Of a stretch of DNA of 64,000 nt, positions 48,401 through 56,059 are shown one piece after another. Every line of letters starts with the position of its first letter. Position 1 is the first letter of the stretch. The position numbers were made by a program, and so were the translations under genes. The stretch comes from DASSKK01 sp035690495 (GTDB taxonomy: Bacteria; Actinomycetota; Actinomycetes; Propionibacteriales; Nocardioidaceae). Where the stretch lies: NCBI GenBank assembly GCA_035690495.1, contig DASSKK010000007.1, forward strand, positions 1-64,000, given 5' to 3'. The notes under the pieces are model-generated. The model saw only the letters and a program-made list of their open reading frames with translations, was not told the DNA's origin and ran no database searches.

Positions 48401-49678
48401 GTGGGCATTGTCGTGCAGAAGTACGGCGGCTCCTCCGTCTCCGACGCCGAAGGCATCAAGCGGGTCGCCCAGCGGATCGTGAACACCAAGAAGGCCGGCG
48501 ACCAGGTTGTGGTCGTCGTGTCCGCGATGGGCGACACCACCGACGTACTGCGCGATCTCGCCGAGGAGGTCTCGCCGCTGCCGCCGCCCCGCGAGCTCGA
48601 CATGCTGCTCACGTCGGGGGAGCGGATCTCGATGGCGCTGCTGGCGATGGCGATCGCGCAGCTCGGCCTCGAGGCCCGCTCGTTCACCGGCAGCCAGGCC
48701 GGCGTGATCACCGACTCCGCGCACGGGCGCGCCAAGATCATCGACATCACGCCGGGCCGGATCGAACAGGCCCTTGCCGCGGACCAGATCGCGATCGTCG
48801 CCGGCTTCCAGGGCGTCTCGCAGGACACCAAGGACATCACCACGCTGGGCCGCGGTGCCTCCGACACCACCGCGGTAGCACTCGCCGCCGCGCTCGGCGC
48901 CGACGTCTGCGAGATCTACAGCGACGTCGACGGAGTGTTCACCGCCGACCCGCGGATCGTGCAGAACGCACGCAAGCTCGAGCGGGTCTCGCACGAGGAG
49001 ATGCTGGAGATGGCCGCCAGCGGTGCGAAGATCCTGCATCTGCGGTGCGTGGAGTACGCCCGTCGCTACCACATCCCCGTCCACGTGCGATCGTCGTTCA
49101 GCGACAAGCAGGGCACCTGGATCCTTCCCGAGTCACCCGAGTCCGAGGGAGAGCCCATGGAACAGGCGATCATCGCCGGCGTCGCCCACGACCGCAGCGA
49201 GGCCAAGATCACCCTGGTCGGGGTGCCGGACAAGGTCGGTGAGGCTGCCCGGATCTTCCAGACGCTCGCCGACGCCGAGGTGAACCTCGACATGGTCGTG
49301 CAGAACGTGTCGGCCGCCGCGACGAACCTCACCGACATCTCCTTCACGCTGCCCCGCGACGACGGCCAGCGGGCGATGACGGCACTGGCGCGCATCAAGG
49401 ATGAGATCGGCTACGACTCCCTGCTCTATGACGACCAGATCGGCAAGGTGTCGCTGATCGGCGCGGGAATGCGCTCGCACCCGGGCATCACGGCGAAGTT
49501 CTTCGCCGCGCTGGCCTCGGCCGGGGTGAACATCGAGATGATCTCCACCTCCGAGATCCGGATCTCGGTGATCGTCGAGCAGGCTCAGGTCGACGTCGCG
49601 GTGGCGGCCACCCATACCGCGTTCGACCTCGACACCACCGAGGTGGAGGCGGTCGTGTACGGCGGGTCCGGGCGATGA
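48401..49678 (+). CDS. lysC: Aspartate kinase
   Basis: Phosphorylates aspartate, the first step to lysine, threonine, methionine and diaminopimelate. The 425-residue protein starts (GTG) with IVVQKYGGSSVSDAEGIKRV; catalytic motifs include FQGVSQDTKDITTLGRGASD and the C-terminal two ACT domains (ITLVGVPDKVGEAARIFQTL, GVNIEMISTSEIRISVIVEQ) mediate feedback. An in-frame ATG at 49157 after GGGAGAG could start the separate beta subunit known from Corynebacterium ask genes. The stop overlaps asd. Confidence 0.95.
   Translation: MGIVVQKYGGSSVSDAEGIKRVAQRIVNTKKAGDQVVVVVSAMGDTTDVLRDLAEEVSPLPPPRELDMLLTSGERISMALLAMAIAQLGLEARSFTGSQAGVITDSAHGRAKIIDITPGRIEQALAADQIAIVAGFQGVSQDTKDITTLGRGASDTTAVALAAALGADVCEIYSDVDGVFTADPRIVQNARKLERVSHEEMLEMAASGAKILHLRCVEYARRYHIPVHVRSSFSDKQGTWILPESPESEGEPMEQAIIAGVAHDRSEAKITLVGVPDKVGEAARIFQTLADAEVNLDMVVQNVSAAATNLTDISFTLPRDDGQRAMTALARIKDEIGYDSLLYDDQIGKVSLIGAGMRSHPGITAKFFAALASAGVNIEMISTSEIRISVIVEQAQVDVAVAATHTAFDLDTTEVEAVVYGGSGR
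49157..49678 (+). CDS. Possible in-frame beta subunit of aspartate kinase
   Basis: A 173-codon frame nested in the kinase gene, starting ATG with GGGAGAG spaced for initiation and containing both ACT regulatory domains. Corynebacterium and Bacillus produce such regulatory subunits from an internal start in the same gene, making an alpha2beta2 enzyme. The start is visible here; that it is used is inference. Confidence 0.45.
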   Translation: MEQAIIAGVAHDRSEAKITLVGVPDKVGEAARIFQTLADAEVNLDMVVQNVSAAATNLTDISFTLPRDDGQRAMTALARIKDEIGYDSLLYDDQIGKVSLIGAGMRSHPGITAKFFAALASAGVNIEMISTSEIRISVIVEQAQVDVAVAATHTAFDLDTTEVEAVVYGGSGR

Positions 49679-50709
49679 GGGTCGGGGTGGTCGGCGCCAC
49701 CGGCCAGGTCGGCACGGTGATGCGACGCATCCTCGAGGACCGTGACTTCCCCGTCGATGCGATGCGGTTCTTCGCCTCTGCGCGTTCCGCGGGTCGCACC
49801 CTGCCGTGGCGCGGGGCGGAGGTGGTCGTCGAGGACGCCGCGGCAGCGGATCCGGCCGGACTGGACGTCGTACTCTTCTCGGCCGGGGCGTCGACCTCTC
49901 GCGACCTCGCCCCCGTCTTCGCGGCAGCGGGCGCGACCGTGGTCGACAACTCCTCGGCCTGGCGGATGGACCCCGACGTGCCGCTGGTGGTCAGCGAGGT
50001 CAACCCGCAGGCCGTCGCGCGTGCCTCCAAGGGCATCATCGCCAACCCGAACTGCACCACGATGGCGGCGATGCCGGTGCTCAAGCCGCTGCACGACGAG
50101 GCCGGGCTGGTGCGGCTGGTGGTGAGCACCTACCAGGCGGTCTCCGGCAGCGGCGGCGCCGGCGTCGCAGAGCTAGCCGGTCAGATGGCGGCCGCAGGGC
50201 CCGATGCCTCAGGTCTGACCCACGACGGCGCTGCGGTGTCGTTTCCCGCCCCGCGCAAGTACGCCGCCACGATCGCGTTCAACGTGCTGCCGCTGGCCGG
50301 CTCGGTCGTCGACGACGGCACTGGCGAGACCGACGAGGAGCAGAAGCTTCGCAACGAGAGCCGCAAGATCCTCGGCATCCCCGCCCTGCTGGTGTCCGGG
50401 ACGTGCGTGCGGGTGCCGGTGTTCACCGGGCACTCGCTGTCGGTCAACGCCGAGTTCGCCCGACCGCTGTCGGCCAAGCGTGCCGCCGAGCTGCTCGGCG
50501 AGGCACCCGGCGTGGTGCTCACCGACGTGCCGACCCCGCTCGACGCGGTGGGCCGCGACCCGAGCTACGTGGGCCGGATCCGGCAGGACCCGGGCGTCCC
50601 TGACGAGCGAGGGCTCGCCCTGTTCGTCAGCAATGACAACCTGCGCAAGGGGGCCGCGCTGAACGCCGTACAGATCGCCGAGCTGGTGGCCGCTCAGCGT
50701 ACGTCGTGA
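49675..50709 (+). CDS. asd: Aspartate-semialdehyde dehydrogenase
   Basis: A 344-residue enzyme reducing aspartyl phosphate to the semialdehyde. NADP-binding VGVVGATGQVGTVMRRIL opens the protein; the catalytic Cys is in IIANPNCTTMAAMPV and the His in FTGHSLSVNAEF. Its ATG overlaps the lysC TGA (ATGA), so the two successive enzymes are coupled. Its 3' end overlaps a convergent gene by 16 bases. Confidence 0.95.
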   Translation: MRVGVVGATGQVGTVMRRILEDRDFPVDAMRFFASARSAGRTLPWRGAEVVVEDAAAADPAGLDVVLFSAGASTSRDLAPVFAAAGATVVDNSSAWRMDPDVPLVVSEVNPQAVARASKGIIANPNCTTMAAMPVLKPLHDEAGLVRLVVSTYQAVSGSGGAGVAELAGQMAAAGPDASGLTHDGAAVSFPAPRKYAATIAFNVLPLAGSVVDDGTGETDEEQKLRNESRKILGIPALLVSGTCVRVPVFTGHSLSVNAEFARPLSAKRAAELLGEAPGVVLTDVPTPLDAVGRDPSYVGRIRQDPGVPDERGLALFVSNDNLRKGAALNAVQIAELVAAQRTS

Positions 50710-51335
50710 TCCGGGCCGCTCTCGGTGGTGTCGACGTACCTGGTCGTCACCCACGCTGACAGCGCGAAGCTGGCGGCGCCGACCAGTGGGAGCACCAGGA
50801 ACATCCAGGCCGAGAAGATCACGCCGGGCAGCACCAGCAGGGCGACGACGCATACCAGTCCCACGCCGAGCAGGCCGGTGCTGCGTGGCTCGGTGACGCG
50901 CAAGGCGCTCAGCAGCGCCGCCCCGACCAGCACCATCACGATCACGATCGCCAGCAGGATGAAGAAACCGGGTCCGCCTCCGCAGGAGCTGGTGCCGCGC
51001 GTCGCCTCGCATCCGCGCATGCCGCCGTAGGTGAGTGCCACCCCGACGAGCCCGGTCGCCGCGCCGGTGATGGCCGCCGCGATCGGTTGCGGGAGCGCCG
51101 GCGCCCGTTCGGGTGCACGCTCGGTCCTGCGCTCCGCGGGCTCCTCCTCGTCCCGCTGGTCGACAGCAGGCTCCGGCTCGGACTCTGCAGAAGGCGCAGG
51201 CTCCGGCTCGCGCTCTGTAGAAGGCGCAGGCTCCGACTCCTCGGATGCGTCGGTGCCTTTGCGGTTCTTGCGCCCGAACAGCGACGGGAGCTCGAGGGTC
51301 GGCTCGCTCCCGTTCCGGTTGCGCGGCTCGCCCAT
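50694..51335 (-). CDS. Four-helix membrane protein with acidic Pro-rich N-terminus
   Basis: A 213-residue protein from ATG 51335. Residues 1-85 are disordered and acidic with repeats of SEPAP/EPEPAP; residues 90-205 form four transmembrane helices (IAAAITGAATGLVGVALTYG, FFILLAIVIVMVLVGAALLS, TGLLGVGLVCVVALLVLPGV and WMFLVLPLVGAASFALSAWV). Two Cys after the first helix (RGCEATRGTSSCGG) may bond. Unknown function. Three-prime overlap of 16 bases with asd. Confidence 0.7.
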   Translation of the reverse strand: MGEPRNRNGSEPTLELPSLFGRKNRKGTDASEESEPAPSTEREPEPAPSAESEPEPAVDQRDEEEPAERRTERAPERAPALPQPIAAAITGAATGLVGVALTYGGMRGCEATRGTSSCGGGPGFFILLAIVIVMVLVGAALLSALRVTEPRSTGLLGVGLVCVVALLVLPGVIFSAWMFLVLPLVGAASFALSAWVTTRYVDTTESGPDHDVR

Positions 51336-51380
51336 GGTCCCGAGTCTGCCAGAGACGCCGCATCCGGCAGGTGAGATGGC

Positions 51381-51445
51381 TACTGATGGGTACGTGGTGG
51401 ATCGCACGCACCTGGTGCACGGGATCCACCGCGTACCCATCAGTA
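51381..51445. repeat. 65-base near-perfect palindrome
   Basis: Arms 51381-51403 and 51423-51445 (TACTGATGGGTACGTGGTGG plus ATC against GATCCACCGCGTACCCATCA plus GTA; one mismatch in 23) surround GCACGCACCTGGTGCACGG, itself palindromic in GCACC/GGTGC. It lies between two minus-strand genes, so it can serve as a terminator or be a small repeated element. Confidence 0.75.
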
Positions 51446-51488
51446 ACCAGCATGCCCCTGACCGACGTGAGCCGAATGGGAGCGCCGG

Positions 51489-51776
51489 TCAGCCCCGCAC
51501 GAGGATCAGCGACGACCGCGACGCTCGCCGGCGGATGGCCTTGGCCTCGGTGTACTCCGGCGAGTCGTACCAGCGTCGAGCCGCGGCCTCGTCGTCGAAC
51601 TCCAAGATGACGAACCGGTGCGGCTGCCACTCTCCTTCCAGCACGTCCACCGTCCCGCCGCGGACCAGGAACCGGCCGCCGTACCTCTCCGCCGCGGCCG
51701 TCGACAACCGCTTGTAGTCCTCGTAGGCTCCGCCGTCGGTGACCTCGATCTCGGCGACGACGTACACCTTGGGCAT
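51489..51776 (-). CDS. DUF1330 protein
   Basis: A 95-residue alpha/beta-barrel (dimeric ferredoxin-like) protein of DUF1330: VYVVAEIEVTDGGAYEDYKR, VRGGTVDVLEGEWQPHRFVI and ARRWYDSPEYTEAKAIRRRA are the signature segments. Small molecules or oxidative stress are suggested for relatives, but function is not proven. ATG at 51776; the GAF-ANTAR gene upstream ends 13 bases away on the same strand. Confidence 0.85.
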   Translation of the reverse strand: MPKVYVVAEIEVTDGGAYEDYKRLSTAAAERYGGRFLVRGGTVDVLEGEWQPHRFVILEFDDEAAARRWYDSPEYTEAKAIRRRASRSSLILVRG

Positions 51777-51789
51777 GTCGCCGGCAGCC

Positions 51790-52518
51790 TCAGCGGGCGG
51801 TGAGGTCGGAGACACCGGACGGGTCCGAGGTGACGGCGGTGGCGACCTCGCTCAACCGGCGATGGTTGCTCCGGGCGTAGTCGCGGAGCAGCTCGAACGC
51901 CTCGTCGGGACTGCAGCCGTGGATCTGGGCGAGCGCGCCCTTGGCCTGCTCGATGACGATCCGGCTGTTCAGCGCGGACTGCAGCTGCTCGGTGACCACC
52001 TCGCCGCGGTGGATCGCGCGTTCTTGGAGAAGCCCGATCGTGGCCACGTCGGCCAGCGCCTGCACGATGCGCTGGTCGGCGTCGCTCATGTCCCCCGGCT
52101 CGGCTCCGAACAGGTTCAGCGCCCCGATCACCGACCGGCGCAGCCGCATGGGGAACGCGTGCACCGAGAGGAACCCGGCCTGCACCGCGCGGGGGGCGAA
52201 CTGTGGCCAACGTTCGTCGGCCTGACTCAGGTCCACGTTGACCACCGGCGCGCCCTGGCGGTAGCAGTCCTGGCAGGGGCCCTCGACCGCCTGCACCTGG
52301 AACAGCTCGAGCATCTTCGCGCGTTCGTCGGAGGCGGCCATCAGCTGCAGTCGGCCCCGGTGGTCGGCCAGCAGCAGGCCGGCTGCGCGCGCGTCGACCA
52401 TCCGGGAGGTGTTCGTGGTGACCATCTGCAGGAACTCGATCAGATCGAACTCGTCGACCAGCGTGTCGGCCACCTCGACGAAGACCTCGGCGAGCCGCTC
52501 GGTCGGGACCATACTCAT
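51790..52518 (-). CDS. GAF-ANTAR regulator 1
   Basis: A 242-residue sensor-output protein. Residues 20-165 form a GAF domain (RLQLMAASDERAKMLELFQV, GPCQDCYRQGAPVVNVDL). Residues about 170-235 are an ANTAR RNA-binding module (ALNSRIVIEQAKGALAQIHG, then DEAFELLRDYARSNHRRLSE). ANTAR proteins bind paired hairpins in nascent RNA to prevent termination. Cys in GPCQDC may hold a ligand. ATG at 52518. Downstream DUF1330 may be co-transcribed. Second and third ANTAR genes follow upstream. Confidence 0.9.
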   Translation of the reverse strand: MSMVPTERLAEVFVEVADTLVDEFDLIEFLQMVTTNTSRMVDARAAGLLLADHRGRLQLMAASDERAKMLELFQVQAVEGPCQDCYRQGAPVVNVDLSQADERWPQFAPRAVQAGFLSVHAFPMRLRRSVIGALNLFGAEPGDMSDADQRIVQALADVATIGLLQERAIHRGEVVTEQLQSALNSRIVIEQAKGALAQIHGCSPDEAFELLRDYARSNHRRLSEVATAVTSDPSGVSDLTAR

Positions 52519-52570
52519 GCCCACTCGTCATCCCGAGCACAGGCGTACCAACGACGCCCATGCATCACGT

Positions 52571-53299
52571 TCATCGGTCGTCGTTCGACAGGTTCAACTT
52601 ACCGCTCACGATCTCGCGTGCCAACTCGCCGATCCGCCGGTCGTGTGCATAGGCGTACGCCCGCAACCGCACCATCGCCTCCCCGATGTCGACGCCGAGC
52701 TGGACCATCACCATGCCCTGGGCCTGGTAGACCTCCAGCCTGGAGTCCACCGCGTCCTCGAGCACGGACTCCGCATCGTCGTGGCTGCGCTGCGCGTCCA
52801 GCAGCGCCGTCAGCGCCACCTCGGCGAACGCCAGAGCCTGCGCCAGCGCCTCGGGTGACATCGGGCCCCGCGTGTCGCGGTAGACGTCGAGCACCCCCAT
52901 CCGGGCGGCGCCCACCTGCATCGGGAAGGCGAACACGGCGCGAACCCCGTGGTTCCCCACGGCTTCGGCGTACGCCGGCCAGCGCACTGTTGCGCCGTCG
53001 GACACGTCTGCTATCAGGACCGGCGCCCGCGAGGCGTGCGCGTCCAGACAGGGACCCTCACCGAGCGTGAACTGCAGCTCCTCCACCGCCGCGCTCGCCG
53101 ACGAGGACGCCACGGCCGTGAGCGGCTCATGCCCGTCCGACATGAGCGTGATCGCGACCCCGGTCGCCGGGAGTGCACGCTCCGCGGCACGGCAGAGCCG
53201 CTGCAGCCATCCGACCACCGCCGGCTTGTCGTCGTGGGCGATGCGTTCCGCCGAGATCAGGGCAAGGGTCGCTGCGGTCCCCTCGTCGGAGGCCGTCAT
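52571..53299 (-). CDS. GAF-ANTAR regulator 2
   Basis: A 242-residue protein with a GAF domain (residues 35-165; LQFTLGEGPCLDAHASRAPV, FAFPMQVGAARMGVLDVYRD) and a C-terminal ANTAR module (EVYQAQGMVMVQLGVDIGEA, RLRAYAYAHDRRIGELAREI). Its overall sequence differs from regulator 1, so the two likely sense different inputs. ATG 53299 with GGAAGGG upstream. Same strand as regulators 1 and 3. Confidence 0.9.
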   Translation of the reverse strand: MTASDEGTAATLALISAERIAHDDKPAVVGWLQRLCRAAERALPATGVAITLMSDGHEPLTAVASSSASAAVEELQFTLGEGPCLDAHASRAPVLIADVSDGATVRWPAYAEAVGNHGVRAVFAFPMQVGAARMGVLDVYRDTRGPMSPEALAQALAFAEVALTALLDAQRSHDDAESVLEDAVDSRLEVYQAQGMVMVQLGVDIGEAMVRLRAYAYAHDRRIGELAREIVSGKLNLSNDDR

Positions 53300-53315
53300 G
53301 GCCCTTCCGCCGGGG

Positions 53316-53666
53316 TCAGCCGCGCGGGGACGGGCATACGGCCCCACCCCCCACGTACCGGAGCACGGCTTCCTCCAGGTCCTCGTCACGCTTCAGGCTG
53401 TCCGGCTCCTGGCCGACGATGGACACCAGAGCGGCCGCCACGTCGCGCAGCTTGACGTTCGTGGCCATCGACCAGCGCATCAGCACCCGGAACGCGTCGT
53501 CCGCGTCCAGGCTGTATCGGAGCATCAAGATCCCCTTCGCCTGGTCTATCGGAGGTCTGCTGACCAGGGCCTGGCGGAGCTGGCTCACCTCTTGCTCGAG
53601 CGCGATCACCCGGACCGCCGTACCGTCGGCCGGGTCGGAGGCAGACCAGCCGTCACGCGTGGTCAT
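53316..53666 (-). CDS. ANTAR-only regulator 3
   Basis: A 116-residue ANTAR protein without a GAF domain: a coiled-coil lead (VIALEQEVSQLRQALVSRP) precedes the RNA-binding helices (IDQAKGILMLRYSLDADDAF, RVLMRWSMATNVKLRDVAAA). It is followed, 16 bases on, by regulator 2, so all three may be one transcript. Its partner sensor, if any, would act in trans. Confidence 0.88.
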   Translation of the reverse strand: MTTRDGWSASDPADGTAVRVIALEQEVSQLRQALVSRPPIDQAKGILMLRYSLDADDAFRVLMRWSMATNVKLRDVAAALVSIVGQEPDSLKRDEDLEEAVLRYVGGGAVCPSPRG

Positions 53667-53916
53667 GCCAGGCCCGCGTGCGGGGAGATGGAACGTTTGA
53701 GACCGTACACATGAAGGCCCCTAAATCCTGTCGGGAAACGCGTCCGTGGTCTGGGGCCAGCGTTGTAGTGCCTTAGTCACGCTAGCCCACGCGAGGCCAT
53801 CACGAAAGAAGCGGGTCGGCGGCTGGGCTACGGCCACCCCTGCGCCCTGTGGTCTTCGTCTCGATTCGATCAACGCCGAGACCGTCGCGCGACCTCGTTC
53901 GCAGGGTGGTTCTCTT

Positions 53917-53945
53917 GGTCGGGCTGACAGGATTTGAACCTGTCG
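53917..53945 (-). repeat. tRNA 3'-end fragment (tRNA-Pro-like), attachment-site half
   Basis: The minus strand reads a T-arm ACAGG/CCTGT around TTCAAAT followed by CAGCCCGACC, exactly the T-arm, acceptor and discriminator of a tRNA-Pro-type gene (5' partner would be CGGGCTG). No anticodon arm is present. Such isolated tRNA ends next to an integrase gene are att halves of integrated elements. The intact tRNA is not in the window. Confidence 0.6.
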
Positions 53946-54070
53946 CTGCAAGATGCGCTGACCTGGGCAATTGCGCGCTGACCTGCACAAATGCTCGACA
54001 GGGGTGGACATGGGCAACCAGAATCGTACGATTGGATCGCACGCGGATCGCACGTTCAAGGACCATACTC

Positions 54071-55189
54071 ATGGCTGGGAAGATAGGGCATCGGGGCTTC
54101 GGGCACCTGCGAAAGCTGCCCTCGAAGCGCTGGCAGGCGTCCTATGTCGGCCCCGATGTCATACGCCACACCGCACCGTCGACGTTCAAAGCGAAGTTGG
54201 ATGCCGAGGGCTGGCTGGCCGCTGAGGCACGGCTGATCGAGTCCGACAGCTGGCTGCCACCCGACCAGCGCCGCGAGCGTCGCGCGGTCACGTTCGGGGA
54301 CTACGCCGCTGTGTGGCTCGCCGACCGGCCGCTCAAGCCTCGCACTCGGAGCCTCTACGCCGGGCTGCTTGCCCGGCTTATCCTTCCTGCCTTCGCCGGG
54401 ATGCCGCTTAGGGCGATCACCGCTCACCAGGTCCGCGCCTGGCACACCGGCATCGGCACGGACACCCCGACCCAGCGTGCACATGCTTACGCGTTGCTGC
54501 GGACGATCCTCTCCGACGCTGTGCACGATGGAGAGATGCCTTCGAACCCGGCGCGCATCCGTGGCGCAGGCAGCGCCAAGCGAGTGCACAAGATCAAACC
54601 GGCGTCGCTGGCCGAGCTGGAAGCGCTCGTCGCCGCGATGCCCGACCGCTACCGGTTGATGGTGCTGCTGGCTGCATGGTGTGGCCTGAGATACGGCGAG
54701 TTGGCCGAGCTCCGGAGATCTGACGTGGATCTGCAAGCCGGCGTAGTACGGGTACGCCGTGCGGTGGTCCGCGTCGACCGCAACTACGTTGTCGGCGCTC
54801 CCAAGAGCGAGGCCGGCGTACGAGACGTGAACGTGCCGCCACACCTGCTCCCGATGGTGAAGACGCACTTGGCCAACAACATCTCGGGCGGAAAGGACGG
54901 ACTGATATTCCCCGCGGCAGACGGCACGACCCACCTGAACCATCGCACCCTTTCCAAAGTCTTCGATCGCGCTCGCGAGGGCGCTGGTCGGCCAGATTTG
55001 AGGTTCCACGACCTACGGCACACGGGGGCGGTTCTAGCAGCCTCGACTGGCGCGACGCTCGCCGAGCTAATGGCCCGCCTTGGGCACTCGACTCCTGCTG
55101 CCGCGATGCGTTATCAGCACGCCGCTGCCGATCGAGACAGGGTGATTGCTGAAGCGCTATCTGCCCTCGCCGCTCCCATGGAAACTTGA
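54071..55189 (+). CDS. Tyrosine recombinase / integrase
   Basis: A 372-residue phage- or plasmid-type integrase. An N-terminal arm-binding and SAM-like core-binding domain (about 1-165, GFGHLRKLPSKRWQASYVGP) precedes the catalytic domain: Arg in LAAWCGLRYGELAEL, His-x-x-Arg in LRFHDLRHTGAVLA, His in ARLGHSTPAAAMRYQHA with the Tyr nucleophile. ATG 54071 is used rather than upstream in-frame starts, which run through the tRNA fragment. Lies beside an att-like tRNA end and overlaps convergently, by 33 bases, the last gene of the hydrogenase-like operon. Confidence 0.9.
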   Translation: MAGKIGHRGFGHLRKLPSKRWQASYVGPDVIRHTAPSTFKAKLDAEGWLAAEARLIESDSWLPPDQRRERRAVTFGDYAAVWLADRPLKPRTRSLYAGLLARLILPAFAGMPLRAITAHQVRAWHTGIGTDTPTQRAHAYALLRTILSDAVHDGEMPSNPARIRGAGSAKRVHKIKPASLAELEALVAAMPDRYRLMVLLAAWCGLRYGELAELRRSDVDLQAGVVRVRRAVVRVDRNYVVGAPKSEAGVRDVNVPPHLLPMVKTHLANNISGGKDGLIFPAADGTTHLNHRTLSKVFDRAREGAGRPDLRFHDLRHTGAVLAASTGATLAELMARLGHSTPAAAMRYQHAAADRDRVIAEALSALAAPMET

Positions 55190-56056
55190 CGTGGTGGATG
55201 CGCGTCGCGAGTGAGGTGATGACCGGTCTCGTCGCCATCGTTGCAGGAATGGTGTGCGACCACCGGGGCGGCGGAGAGTGACGCCTGATGAGCGCAGCCG
55301 TCGGGCGATCGTGGTGGTCGGTATCCCGGTGAGGAGTTCGATGTGGCGTGTGCTGATTCCGGCGTGGAGATAGAGCTGCGCCAATACGTGGTCGGCGGCC
55401 GGCACAGGCTGTGGGAAACGTTCGGCAACGGACCCTCCTGGCGGCACTTTGCCGATGCCGTGCTCACCGAGGATGGCTGTCACCTCAAGGTCGGCGTAGA
55501 GGGCGTCGATCAACTCGATCTGAGTCGGGCCGGATCGGGCGGGCGGGCCGCCGAGTCGGACCGCGAGGCCGAGGTCGTGCGCGGTGCGGAGCACGATGTT
55601 GCGCGAGGACCCGACTTTCGCGGCAATCATCTCGGCGCTGAGCCCTGCCTCGGCGTAGAGCAGGATGAGATCTTCAGCCGGCACGGAGTGGCGCTCCTGA
55701 TAGCTGCCTCGGTGGCGCGCCCGGATGCCGTATTCGGTGAGTCGGTTGCGGACGGTGCGTTCGGAGATGCCGAGATGCGCGGCGATCGCGGCGCTGGTCA
55801 AGCGTTGTTGGACATAGAGGTCGACAAGTTGGACTCGAAGGTCGTCGGGGTCGGGCCAGCGGCGGCCAGGTCGCCTTCGTCCGCGGCCACGATCCGGCAG
55901 GTCGATACCCATGGATCTAAGCCGCTTGCTCACGGCCTTCCTCGGCATCTCATGGCGCTGGGCGAGGTCGCGGGTGGACATCCCACAGGTCAGGTATTCG
56001 TGGGCGAGTTCCGCGTCGCTGGGCGCGGGATCTGTCGGCGGCCTGCGGGGGGTCAT
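55157..56056 (-). CDS. Helix-turn-helix repeat protein
   Basis: A 299-residue basic protein built of repeated HTH units that share the pattern Y..xGxSxxxIAxxxGxSxxTVxxRLxxxGI: YLTCGMSTRDLAQRHEMPRK (21-40), YVQQRLTSAAIAAHLGISER (81-100), YAEAGLSAEMIAAKVGSSRN (134-153), a degenerate unit near 187-205, and YLHAGISTRHIELLTGIPTT (229-248). It starts 3 bases beyond the hydrogenase-like membrane gene, so it is the last gene of that operon. Its last codons are antisense to the integrase end, suggesting truncation at the insertion edge. Role, probably regulation of the element, is inferred. Confidence 0.65.
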   Translation of the reverse strand: MTPRRPPTDPAPSDAELAHEYLTCGMSTRDLAQRHEMPRKAVSKRLRSMGIDLPDRGRGRRRPGRRWPDPDDLRVQLVDLYVQQRLTSAAIAAHLGISERTVRNRLTEYGIRARHRGSYQERHSVPAEDLILLYAEAGLSAEMIAAKVGSSRNIVLRTAHDLGLAVRLGGPPARSGPTQIELIDALYADLEVTAILGEHGIGKVPPGGSVAERFPQPVPAADHVLAQLYLHAGISTRHIELLTGIPTTTIARRLRSSGVTLRRPGGRTPFLQRWRRDRSSPHSRRASTTSSFHGSGEGR

Positions 56057-56059
56057 GGG

